Translations under genes and position numbers: made by a program
Notes under the pieces: model-generated
Databases searched by the model: none
Told to the model about the DNA's origin: nothing
What the model saw: the letters and a program-made list of their open reading frames with translations, nothing else
Shown here: one piece after another, positions 1 to 6,087 of the stretch
How positions within the stretch are numbered: position 1 is the stretch's first letter
Layout: each line of letters opens with the position of its first letter
Origin: CAYRWK01 sp964427965
Lineage (GTDB): Bacteria; Patescibacteriota; WWE3; UBA101185; UBA10185
DNA length: 9,268 nt
Assembly (NCBI GenBank): GCA_964427965.1
Contig: CAYRWK010000033.1
Span: forward strand, 1-9,268
Direction of reading: 5' to 3'

Positions 1-170
1 TTAGCAACAAGCCACTCATATGCTGTTTTTATTCGCGAGTCACTGCCTGATTCGGGGGAGGCGCCAGATTGTTCGGCGTAAACAATAGGTTTGGCTGTAA
101 AAGTTAAACCAACCAGGAACACAAGAAAAAATATCAAAAATAGTAATGGCTTATCAATTATCTTCTTCAC
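1..170 (-). CDS. Exported protein, 5' end only (signal peptide)
   Basis: Reading the minus strand from a GTG at 170-168, 56 codons stay open to the window edge. The N-terminus is VKKIIDKP followed by a strongly hydrophobic stretch of about 18 residues (LLFLIFFLVFLVGLTFTA) and then KPIVYAEQSG, which is a classical signal peptide with a likely cleavage site after VYA. The mature part visible is only about 24 residues, Ser/Glu-rich and then RIKTAYEWLVA. The Y-x-WL pattern faintly recalls the helix repeat of prenyltransferase/terpene-cyclase-like alpha-toroid proteins, but that is a guess from a few residues. The GTG start is favoured because a good promoter ends 6 nt before it and the signal peptide begins exactly there. 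The gene is divergent from the surface-protein gene at 576, though a decayed gene fragment lies between them. Confidence 0.75.
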   Translation of the reverse strand, partial: MKKIIDKPLLFLIFFLVFLVGLTFTAKPIVYAEQSGASPESGSDSRIKTAYEWLVA

Positions 171-207
171 ACAATAAGTATACCTTTTTTTATGTATATG
201 TTGTCAA
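171..207 (-). promoter_or_regulatory. Sigma70-type promoter for the exported-protein gene
   Basis: On the minus strand there is a perfect TTGACA (-35, plus coordinates 202-207), a 19-bp spacer, then TATACT (-10, 177-182; five of six consensus bases). Only 6 nt separate the -10 box from the GTG at 170, so transcription should start at or next to the start codon. A weak AAAGGT lies inside the promoter spacer and would not be transcribed if this promoter is the one used. The spacer is slightly longer than the optimal 17 bp. Confidence 0.6.
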
Positions 208-229
208 GTAAGATAAACAAGAGAATTAA

Positions 230-387
230 TTAACCAAAAATTCCAAATAACTTGCCACCATTTTCCTCTACCAAGTCAATCTCTTTTTGACCGTAAGTAC
301 GCCAAAAATAATATTTTTGGCATCTTGTTTATTTCTTTTCTTAAATCCTTGAAAAACCGGAAAGGGAGAAGATTCAAATATTTCGTT
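230..387 (-). pseudogene. Remnant of a DUF4143-family ATPase C-terminus
   Basis: On the minus strand one frame reads YYFWRTYGQKEIDLVEENG followed by GKLFGIFG and a stop at 232-230. This is the FWRTY..KEID..EE.GGKL signature of one DUF4143 subfamily, the PD-(D/E)XK-like C-terminal domain attached to AAA ATPases. Upstream of about position 314 the homology appears to continue in another frame: NEIFESSPF, then FKKRNKQDAKN (387 down to about 313). That resembles the 'G-x-IFE...E-x-x-K' segment that normally precedes the FWRTY motif. A one-base deletion near 313-315 would explain the switch. An in-frame TAG lies just before NEIFE, and nothing of the ATPase core or of the usual tail after 'GKL..' survives. 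I see no start codon or ribosome site and treat it as a dead fragment. The WRTY...GGKL part is clear; the upstream part is weaker. Confidence 0.65.
301..321. repeat. Perfect AT-rich palindrome, 10-bp arms
   Basis: GCCAAAAATA, a single central A, then TATTTTTGGC: two perfectly complementary 10-bp arms. It lies inside the decayed DUF4143 fragment, exactly where the reading frame shifts. It may be a chance by-product of the Phe/Trp/Lys codons there. The stem is too AT-rich, and the loop too tight, to call a terminator. Confidence 0.5.
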
Positions 388-395
388 CTACCGTG

Positions 396-421
396 CTTAA
401 ATAATCAACTTAAATAATTAA
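396..421. repeat. 13-bp tandem repeat, two copies
   Basis: CTTAAATAATCAA at 396-408 is followed directly by CTTAAATAATTAA at 409-421, identical in 12 of 13 positions. It sits in the non-coding stretch between the decayed gene fragment and the palindromic arms at 429-480. It is probably a slippage duplication in AT-rich DNA; no function can be read from it. Confidence 0.6.
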
Positions 422-428
422 CTGTAAA

Positions 429-480
429 TGGAGGACTTGAATCCTCCAATTTATATTAATTGGAGGAATTTAATCCTTGG
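429..480. promoter_or_regulatory. Alternating GGAGGA/TCCTCC arms: operator pair or attenuator-like element
   Basis: Two related near-palindromes, TGGAGGACTTGAATCCTCCA (429-448) and TGGAGGAATTTAATCCTTGG (461-480), share 15 of their first 17 positions. Their centres are 32 bp apart, about three helical turns. The second arm of copy one and the first arm of copy two also form a perfect 10-bp inverted repeat (TCCTCCAATT 442-451, AATTGGAGGA 458-467, loop TATATT). The region therefore holds arms that can pair 1:2 and 3:4, or 2:3. As DNA this could be a double operator for the surface-protein gene; as RNA it could switch between exclusive hairpins. The weak U-tract (AATTTATATT) after arm 2 makes a simple terminator less likely. 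The structure is visible; its role is inference. Confidence 0.45.
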
Positions 481-538
481 AACTTTGCTATAAATAAAAA
501 TAAAAACAGGGGACACTCAGCTACTTTCACCTTACACA

Positions 539-567
539 TTGCCAAGTAAGTTAAAGGAAGTTAGAAT
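539..567 (+). promoter_or_regulatory. Sigma70-type promoter for the surface-protein gene
   Basis: TTGCCA at 539-544 (five of six -35 bases), a 17-bp spacer, then TAGAAT at 562-567 (five of six -10 bases). The expected start of transcription, about 574-576, coincides with the GTG start codon at 576, so the mRNA would be leaderless or nearly so. A GGA-containing tract (AAAGGAAG, 553-560) sits too far from the GTG, and inside the spacer, to act as a normal Shine-Dalgarno. A second possible -10, TGCTATAAA at 486-494, lies just after the palindromic arms; it lacks a clear -35 and would give a leader of about 75 nt. Confidence 0.6.
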
Positions 568-575
568 TATATGTA

Positions 576-2852
576 GTGAAAAACTACTGCTTGACCAAAT
601 TACAAAAGCTACGAAATGCTACAAAACTTATTTTTTCTTTTCTAATTCTCTTATTTACGCTCATATTTCTTCAAACAAACGCCTACGCAGTAACTAGAGC
701 CGTTACAGGCAAAGCACTTGTGATGAGTACCGGAAACAGCTACTTAGATTTCACATCCTACGGCTCCAATGTAACAGTAGACAACACAACCGGGGATTTT
801 ACCGGATATGCTTTTTTGGAAGATGTCGGCTGGGTGGATTTTGGTACAGTAGATAACCCCGACGGACCGGTGAACTTAGATTTTGATACCGAAGCTGTAA
901 CAGGCAAAGCGTATGTGCTAAACACCGGAGCATATATTGATTTTACAGCATATAACAGCAATGTAGAAGTTAGTGTTCCCGCCGGAGTATTTTCAGGTTA
1001 TGGGTTTTCAGAAGACATTGGGTGGCTAAACTTTTCTGATACAGGTGTTTCTACCACAAACCCATTTGACCTAGTAGCACCAACAATTATCTTAACCGCA
1101 ATAACCCCCGATCCGGGCAATGACAACACTCCAACTTTAACCGGAACTGCAACCGAAGAAACCGGAACCGTTGCCGGCGTGCAATACCAAGTAGATTCAA
1201 TCGTAGGTCCGTGGACAGCTTGTACTGCTAACGACACTGCATTTGATGAGGCTATTGAGGATTTTTCATGCACACCAACTGCTTTAGTTGACGGAGCGCA
1301 CACAATATATGTTAGAGCAACCGACTCCAACGCCAATACAACTGCACCCGGATCAGAAAGTTCGGATGCATTTACAATTGATGCGACTGCCTCCACAGGC
1401 CCAACCAACGTTACCTCATCCGATCACACAACATCGACATGGAGCTCGGATAGCACAATAACAATGACGTGGACCGCGGCAACCGATGGAGGAGAGGGTC
1501 TTTTGGGATATTCATACATTTTTGACACCTCTGCCACAACAACACCCGACACAACCCAAGATATTGGTTTAGTTACAACAATAACCAGCGGCAATCTTAC
1601 CGACGGTATCTCACACTACTTTCATATAAGAGCAGTTGATGGAGTGGGCAACTGGGGAACAGCTGTACATGCAGGCCCATATTACATAGATAGCACCAGC
1701 CCGTCAGGGTTTGACCTAAAATCCCCCGAGGATGACGAATATACCAACGATAAAACGCCGATATTTAAATGGGAAATGTCTTCCGACGCCTCATCCGGTT
1801 TGAATAAATATCAGGTGATTGTTGATGATGAAGTATTGATTGATGATATTAACCCAACTGATCCGGGGGACAGCGAAGGCAATATTAGAGAAGACGACAG
1901 TAAATGGGTTAAATACAACGACACTACAATTGAGGCCCATACCAAAGGAGATGAGTACAAACTAAAAAGCGGCACAAGAGAATGGAAAGTGAGGGTTTTT
2001 GACAACGCAGGTAACCGAAAAACAACGGGGTCTTGGAGTTTGATTGTCGATACAAAATCCCCAAATTTAACATTAGACGAAATTTCCGGAAACAAAAACT
2101 TAGACTACACAAGCAATTCATCCCCAACCATGTTTACAACGACGGATACTACACCCACATTTAAAGGAACTTCTGAGGAGGGGGCTAAAGTTACAGTAAA
2201 CGGTGGGTCTGATACCCTATGCAGTTCTACCCTAAAAAGCGAGTCATGGGATTGTACTTCTAAAAAGACCCTTTCTTACGGAAACACTAAAATTAAAATA
2301 ACATCCGAGGACAGGGCAGGAAACATTACAATCCTACCGGAATTTACTCTTTTGGTTTCCAAAGACATTGTAAGTCTTAGTTTTGACGCCGGAAACGGGG
2401 TAACAGAAGTCAACAAAGACAAGGATGCCGAGCAAACCCCAAGTAAAGAAGCTGTTATCAGCCCAATTGTTAACCCCGCCACTTTAGACGCAGACATGGT
2501 TCATACACTCAATCTAAAACTAATAGACGAGGAAAAGAAACCCATGGCGGGGGTGACCGTTATGCTGTTTTCCGATCCAAAAGAAGCAGTTACCAACAGC
2601 GAGGGTATTGCCACCTTTAATGACGTAGAAAAAGGGGAACATAAAATAGTTATCAACGATAAAAACTTTTCTGGAGAAAAAAAGATAGTTATAAACGGGG
2701 ATACAGTAGTGGTTGATCTAACTATTCAGGTAAAAGCAACAAATCCTTTTACGTCTCCCGTTGTAATGGTAGTTATCGGGATACTTCTGTCCTTGCTAAT
2801 TGCATCTGTTGTTATTATTTTAAAATTAAGACTAAAGACCGTAAATAGGTGA
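576..2852 (+). CDS. Exported modular surface protein with C-terminal membrane anchor
   Basis: 758 residues, GTG start, TGA stop. Residues 1-38 form a long signal peptide: a basic n-region (KLQKLRNATK), a hydrophobic core (about 19-32), and likely cleavage after TNAYA. Two tandem modules follow at about 43-90 and 108-154, each beginning VTGKA and ending in an ED(V/I)GW(V/L) motif. Then come, in order: an Ig-like module (about 168-269, with TPTLTGTA and one Cys pair); an FN3-like module (about 274-373, ending AVDGVGNWG); a further beta-rich module (376-494, with KVRVFDNAGN); a second Ig-like module (495-594, with TPTFKGTSEEG and Cys549/Cys560); and a carboxypeptidase-regulatory or SpaA-like fold (about 640-718, with PMAGVTVMLFSD and NSEGIATFNDV). 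A hydrophobic helix at about 727-749 followed by KLRLKTVNR anchors it in the membrane. No catalytic motif and no LPxTG is seen. Composition is very Thr-, Ser- and Asp-rich. I infer a structural or adhesive envelope protein; the partner is unknown. It has its own promoter and is not obviously in an operon with the next gene. Confidence 0.9.
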   Translation: MKNYCLTKLQKLRNATKLIFSFLILLFTLIFLQTNAYAVTRAVTGKALVMSTGNSYLDFTSYGSNVTVDNTTGDFTGYAFLEDVGWVDFGTVDNPDGPVNLDFDTEAVTGKAYVLNTGAYIDFTAYNSNVEVSVPAGVFSGYGFSEDIGWLNFSDTGVSTTNPFDLVAPTIILTAITPDPGNDNTPTLTGTATEETGTVAGVQYQVDSIVGPWTACTANDTAFDEAIEDFSCTPTALVDGAHTIYVRATDSNANTTAPGSESSDAFTIDATASTGPTNVTSSDHTTSTWSSDSTITMTWTAATDGGEGLLGYSYIFDTSATTTPDTTQDIGLVTTITSGNLTDGISHYFHIRAVDGVGNWGTAVHAGPYYIDSTSPSGFDLKSPEDDEYTNDKTPIFKWEMSSDASSGLNKYQVIVDDEVLIDDINPTDPGDSEGNIREDDSKWVKYNDTTIEAHTKGDEYKLKSGTREWKVRVFDNAGNRKTTGSWSLIVDTKSPNLTLDEISGNKNLDYTSNSSPTMFTTTDTTPTFKGTSEEGAKVTVNGGSDTLCSSTLKSESWDCTSKKTLSYGNTKIKITSEDRAGNITILPEFTLLVSKDIVSLSFDAGNGVTEVNKDKDAEQTPSKEAVISPIVNPATLDADMVHTLNLKLIDEEKKPMAGVTVMLFSDPKEAVTNSEGIATFNDVEKGEHKIVINDKNFSGEKKIVINGDTVVVDLTIQVKATNPFTSPVVMVVIGILLSLLIASVVIILKLRLKTVNR

Positions 2853-2861
2853 AAATTACAC

Positions 2862-2890
2862 TTGACATATTATATGTATTTATGTAAAGT
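2862..2890 (+). promoter_or_regulatory. Sigma70-type promoter for the DUF4143 ATPase gene
   Basis: A perfect TTGACA at 2862-2867, a 17-bp spacer, and TAAAGT at 2885-2890 (four of six -10 bases). The predicted transcription start near 2897 falls between an in-frame TTG (2896) and the ATG (2902), leaving a leader of at most about 5 nt. The promoter begins 10 bp after the surface-protein stop codon, so the ATPase gene is expected to be transcribed independently. Confidence 0.6.
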
Positions 2891-2901
2891 GATACTTGCA
2901 T

Positions 2902-4080
2902 ATGGTTTATCCTAGGAAAATATATTCAAACCTATTATCACACGCACAAACTTCCCCCGTTACCGTTTTAACAGGCATGAGAAGAACGGGAAAAACCACA
3001 CTTGTGCAACAACTTCTTCAAGACATTCCAAACAAAAACTCAATGTACATGGATCTACAGCGTCCTGACAACCGTGAAATCTTTCAACAAAAAAATTATG
3101 AGACAATTCGTGACTCTTTTATTGCCCAAGGGCTAACACCAAATAAAACTATGGTTATCGCTCTTGATGAAATACAACTTGCACCTGACATCCCAAGTGC
3201 TATTAAGTATCTTTCCGACCACCACGACATTAAATTTATTGTAACAGGTTCAAGTTCATACTACCTTAAAAATCTATTTTCAGAATCCCTGTCAGGAAGA
3301 AAAAAGATTTTTGAACTGTACCCACTAGATTTTGGAGAGTTTTTAACATTTAAGGAAATACCCTTTTCTTTAACAGACCTACGGGAAAGTAAATTTAATG
3401 TTTTAGAATATAATCGACTTTCATCGTATTACGAAGAATACATCCGCTTTGGCGGATTTCCACAAGTGGTTCTTGCTAAATCCGAAGCGGAAAAACGCGA
3501 TTTCTTGTTGGACATAATGTCCTCATACGTAAATATCGATATTCGCTCTCTGGCCGATTTCTCCGACGAACGCAATTTGTATACACTAGCTAAACTCATA
3601 GCAGGAAGGGTGGGGAGCAGAATAGATTACACAAAATTAGCAAACCTTGTTGGTCTATCACGTCCCACAATCACAAACTATATTTCATTTTTTGAAAAAA
3701 CTTACCTTATAAGAACAGTGCCTGTGTATACAAAAAGTATTGATCGTGAAACTGTAAAATCCAGAAAACTATACTTTTGCGACACCGGACTAGCTAACAT
3801 CCTGGCAGATCTTTCCGGTGGAGCACAGTTTGAAAACACACTCTTTAACCAACTCTCCCGTACAGGACAGGTTCAATACTTTGCTTTAAAAACAGGGCAA
3901 GAGATTGATTTCATTTTGGATGAAAATCTTGCGATTGAAGCAAAAGAAACCCCACTAGATGAGGATTTAGCACATTTAGCCCGCATGGCAACACAAGCCC
4001 AAATATCTAAATTCAAGCTTGTAGGTAGAAATATATCTCCAAAATTCTCAAACTATCTATGGGCAGGTTCTATAATATAG
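2902..4080 (+). CDS. AAA ATPase with DUF4143 C-terminal domain
   Basis: 392 residues from the ATG at 2902. A TTG two codons upstream (2896) is the alternative start and would suit a leaderless message, but ATG fits the family better. The ATPase core has a Walker A motif GMRRTGKT (25-32), a Walker B ending LDE (88-90), a sensor-like VTGSSS (114-119) and the family motif LYPLDFGEFL (139-148). The C-terminal half has a winged-helix-like stretch (IDYTKLANLVGLSRPTITNY), KLYFCDTGLANIL, FEN, and then a PD-(D/E)XK-like patch, EIDF with downstream EAK. Family members are widespread in bacteria and archaea and often vary between close relatives; their role is unsettled, with proposals including mobile-element or defence-like functions. 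Length is close to the usual 380-450 residues and all key motifs are intact, so the gene is probably functional. It stops 15 nt before tyrS. Confidence 0.9.
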   Translation: MVYPRKIYSNLLSHAQTSPVTVLTGMRRTGKTTLVQQLLQDIPNKNSMYMDLQRPDNREIFQQKNYETIRDSFIAQGLTPNKTMVIALDEIQLAPDIPSAIKYLSDHHDIKFIVTGSSSYYLKNLFSESLSGRKKIFELYPLDFGEFLTFKEIPFSLTDLRESKFNVLEYNRLSSYYEEYIRFGGFPQVVLAKSEAEKRDFLLDIMSSYVNIDIRSLADFSDERNLYTLAKLIAGRVGSRIDYTKLANLVGLSRPTITNYISFFEKTYLIRTVPVYTKSIDRETVKSRKLYFCDTGLANILADLSGGAQFENTLFNQLSRTGQVQYFALKTGQEIDFILDENLAIEAKETPLDEDLAHLARMATQAQISKFKLVGRNISPKFSNYLWAGSII

Positions 4081-4083
4081 GAA

Positions 4084-4089
4084 TATAAT
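4084..4089 (+). promoter_or_regulatory. -10 box directly upstream of tyrS
   Basis: A perfect TATAAT ends 6 nt before the tyrS ATG at 4096, which would place the transcription start on the start codon. A second TATAAT overlaps the end of the ATPase gene at 4071-4076. Neither has a recognisable -35 at the usual distance. There is no Shine-Dalgarno in the 15-nt gap, which supports a leaderless tyrS message or, alternatively, read-through from the ATPase gene. Confidence 0.45.
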
Positions 4090-4095
4090 CCTTGT

Positions 4096-5349
4096 ATGGT
4101 AAAAGTCCTAAAAGATAAAGAACTCATAGAAAAATTCCTAACCCGCGGTGTTGAAGCTATTTACCCAACCAAAGACGAGCTACGCCAAAAACTCATGTCC
4201 GGAGAAAGATTACGCATTTACCAAGGTTTTGACCCATCCGGCCCATTTTTACATATTGGGCATGCGATGGGCATAAGAGCCTTACGCATTTTGCAACAAC
4301 TTGGCCACGAAGTAATTTTTTTGATAGGGGATTACACCGCCAGAGTAGGGGATCCGGACAAAGAAACCGGTCGTAAAATATTAACAGATGAAATTATTGA
4401 AAAAAACAGGCAAGGCTGGAAAGAACAAGCAGCTCAGATTATTGATTTTGAAGGAGACAACCCTGTTTTGTTTAAACGCAACTACGAATGGCTATCAAAA
4501 CTCACTCTAAACGATCTAATTCAGCTTATGTCCAAATCAACCGTTCAACAAATGATAGAAAGAGATATGTTTGATCGCAGGATAAAAGCAGGAGATCCTG
4601 TGGGACTGCAGGAGTTTATTTACCCATTAATGCAAGGCTACGATGGGGTTGCTATGCAGGTTGATATGGAGATTGGCGGTACAGATCAAACCTTTAACAT
4701 GCTGATGGGCAGACACTTAGTAAAAGAATACCTAGGTAAAGAAAAATTTGTACGTACAAATATTCTTATGGATGCTCCCGATGGAAGAACAATGAGTAAA
4801 ACCAAAGGTAACGGTATAAACCTTTCTGATTCTTCTGAAGATATGTACGGCAAGGCTATGTCGTACTCGGATAGTTTAATAACCAAGGGCTTTAAATTAT
4901 TGACAGAAATTCCAATAACCGATATTGAAGAAATGGACAAAGCAATGGAAAAGGGAAGTAACCCAATGGAATTTAAGAAACAGCTTGCATACGAAATAGT
5001 AAAAATATTAAGGAGCGAAAAAGATGCAAAATCAGCGCAGGAACACTTTGAAAAAACAGTCCAATCCAAAGATGGGGACGTTGTTACAGAAATTAAAAAA
5101 GCAATAGAAACCGGTGAAGAACAATCACTTGCCAAAGTAGAAACCAACCTACACGGAAAAATGTCAGTATTAGAATTTGCAAAAAAAGCATACGACGGCA
5201 AATTCTCATCTGCTGAAATAAAAAGACTAATCGAACAAGGTGGAGTAGAAGTAGACGGTAATAAAATATCTAATACAAACCAAGAAATTGATTTTATTAA
5301 AGGCACCGTAATAAAGATCGGAAAAAGAGACTACACAGTTATTGCCTAA
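4096..5349 (+). CDS. tyrS: Tyrosyl-tRNA synthetase (type 2)
   Basis: 417 residues, full length. It charges tRNA-Tyr with tyrosine using ATP in the cytoplasm. The class I catalytic domain shows IYQGFDPSGPFLHIGH with the HIGH motif at 53-56, GDYTARVGDP (78-87), the QGYDG substrate-binding segment (180-184), GGTDQTFNMLMGR (194-206) and a KMSKS-loop equivalent, TMSKT (232-236), where Thr replaces the first Lys and the last Ser. The GGTDQ-x-FN-x-L-x-GR pattern and the HIGH spelling point to the type-2 (TyrZ-like) branch rather than the E. coli type. A C-terminal S4 RNA-binding domain covers about 357-417 (SSAEIKRLIEQGGVEVDG). The ATG start gives the usual N-terminus. Two tiny membrane-protein genes follow with 11-nt and 3-nt gaps. 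Confidence 0.96.
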   Translation: MVKVLKDKELIEKFLTRGVEAIYPTKDELRQKLMSGERLRIYQGFDPSGPFLHIGHAMGIRALRILQQLGHEVIFLIGDYTARVGDPDKETGRKILTDEIIEKNRQGWKEQAAQIIDFEGDNPVLFKRNYEWLSKLTLNDLIQLMSKSTVQQMIERDMFDRRIKAGDPVGLQEFIYPLMQGYDGVAMQVDMEIGGTDQTFNMLMGRHLVKEYLGKEKFVRTNILMDAPDGRTMSKTKGNGINLSDSSEDMYGKAMSYSDSLITKGFKLLTEIPITDIEEMDKAMEKGSNPMEFKKQLAYEIVKILRSEKDAKSAQEHFEKTVQSKDGDVVTEIKKAIETGEEQSLAKVETNLHGKMSVLEFAKKAYDGKFSSAEIKRLIEQGGVEVDGNKISNTNQEIDFIKGTVIKIGKRDYTVIA

Positions 5350-5360
5350 GACCTAAACCT

Positions 5361-5546
5361 ATGAGCACAGCTACAAAACTTATATTAATATTACTGGTAT
5401 TTATTGCCTTATTTGTAGTTAGTCACATACTCCTAGGGATTTTGGAACCGGCCTTTCATCTAGGCAGTTACCGTGAAACTATGTCAGGAATAATTGCCGG
5501 CGCATCTATACTACTTTTTTATATTTTTGTTAAAATGAAAGGGTAA
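5361..5546 (+). CDS. Small two-helix membrane protein, unknown function
   Basis: 61 residues starting 11 nt after the tyrS stop. Two hydrophobic segments are clear: about residues 6-28 (LILILLVFIALFVVSHILLG) and about 43-57 (GIIAGASILLFYIF). They are joined by a short polar loop containing GSYRET, and the tail KMKG is basic. No Shine-Dalgarno or promoter is visible before the ATG, so translation probably follows from tyrS. I do not recognise a family. Open frame, sensible composition and tight spacing argue for a real gene. Confidence 0.65.
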   Translation: MSTATKLILILLVFIALFVVSHILLGILEPAFHLGSYRETMSGIIAGASILLFYIFVKMKG

Positions 5547-5549
5547 GTT

Positions 5550-5675
5550 ATGTTAAAAAAAGCAAAGAAAACTATAAGAACAATGTATAAAAAGGGAACT
5601 TTAGGTAAGATTCTTGTAATCATAAGTTCCTTAGCATTGCTTGCGACTTCGGTACTACCGTATGTATTAAGATAG
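5550..5675 (+). CDS. Tiny single-helix membrane protein, unknown function
   Basis: 41 codons, ATG at 5550, TAG at 5673-5675. The N-terminal 20 residues are very basic (MLKKAKKTIRTMYKKGTLGK, eight Lys/Arg), followed by one hydrophobic helix (ILVIISSLALLATSVLPYVL) and a final Arg. The charge pattern predicts a cytoplasmic N-terminus. AAAGGG ends about 6 nt before the ATG, a plausible Shine-Dalgarno lying within the end of the preceding gene. It begins 3 nt after the 61-residue gene stops, suggesting coupled expression. Family unknown. Confidence 0.6.
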   Translation: MLKKAKKTIRTMYKKGTLGKILVIISSLALLATSVLPYVLR

Positions 5676-5703
5676 TATATTCCCTAAAAGGACAGCTTAA
5701 TCA

Positions 5704-5750
5704 CTGCCATGTAGATTGTAAATCCGATTGACAAATTACATGAACGGCAG
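5704..5750. repeat. Imperfect inverted repeat
   Basis: CTGCCATGTA (5704-5713) faces TACATGAACGGCAG (5737-5750): the arms match except for an AAC insertion, and inner bases (ATTGT with ACAAA) extend the pairing. It lies about 28 nt after the tiny membrane-protein gene. It could form a long hairpin ending the tyrS transcript, but no T-tract follows, so a terminator is not claimed. It also overlaps the upstream edge of the broken DUF4143 fragment and might mark the breakpoint. Confidence 0.35.
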
Positions 5751-6064
5751 TATTATGCCCGCGCGATCATCAAAAGAACCCTTGTACAAAAACATCAAAA
5801 CTCTATTTTTACAGAGACAGCGGCGGCAATGAAGTTGACCTAATTATTGACAATGGAGCTAAAATAATACCGGTAGAGATAAAATCCGGAGGTACGTTCT
5901 CATCAGCCTTTCTTAAAGGCATTGAGTATTGGAAATCGCTAGATGTAGCCTCAAAAGATACTACCGGATTTATGATTTACTCAGGTAAAGAGTTGACAAA
6001 GACTAATAAGAACAAACTACTTTCATGGAATCATCTGGAGGAACTCTTTTCAGAAATAGATTAA
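5730..6064 (+). pseudogene. Frameshifted C-terminal remnant of a second DUF4143 ATPase
   Basis: From 5801 to the TAA at 6062-6064, 87 codons read LYFYRDSGGNEVDLIIDNG, then IIPVEIKSGGTFSSAF, then KGIEYW. This is the PD-(D/E)XK-like signature of the DUF4143 C-terminal domain (E-V-D ... E-I-K-S), with the family's usual tail. Upstream, frame three continues as YYARAIIKRTLVQKHQN (5751-5801), which fits the 'E-x-I-K-R...N' segment normally just before LYFYRDS. The switch needs a single lost base near 5799-5801. No ATG starts the 87-codon frame, and the ATPase core (Walker motifs) is absent, so it is a 5'-truncated, frameshifted relic. Its sequence is a different subfamily from the intact ATPase at 2902 (which has YFALKTGQEIDF) and from the minus-strand relic at 230 (FWRTYGQKEID), so it is not a duplicate of either. 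The recG promoter begins immediately after its stop. Confidence 0.75.
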
Positions 6065-6072
6065 GGTAGTTT

Positions 6073-6081
6073 TGATAGAAT
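6073..6081 (+). promoter_or_regulatory. Extended -10 promoter for recG
   Basis: TG at 6073-6074, one base, then TAGAAT at 6076-6081: the extended -10 pattern with five of six consensus bases. There is no good -35, which extended -10 promoters tolerate. The box ends 6 nt before the recG ATG at 6088, so a leaderless transcript is expected. The only purine-rich tract (AAGG at 6063-6066) is too far upstream and outside the predicted mRNA. Confidence 0.5.
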
Positions 6082-6087
6082 AGATTA

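Noticed and set aside
301..321. Palindrome as a rho-independent terminator
   Set aside because: The stem is almost all A/T with a one-base centre, so it would not form a stable terminator hairpin, and no intact gene ends there.
758..2497. Several antisense frames of 67-136 codons within the surface-protein gene
   Set aside because: All overlap a gene with a signal peptide, repeats and anchor; their products have no coherent features and no promoter or ribosome site.
2850..2852. Possible UGA recoding, as in some CPR lineages
   Set aside because: TGA ends the surface-protein gene right after a sensible membrane anchor with basic tail, and no gene here needs TGA read as Gly or Trp.
4686..5306. 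206-codon open frame antisense to tyrS
   Set aside because: It lies wholly within tyrS, which has full motif support, and its Ser/Ile/Leu-rich translation has no recognisable domain. It reflects codon bias of the sense strand.
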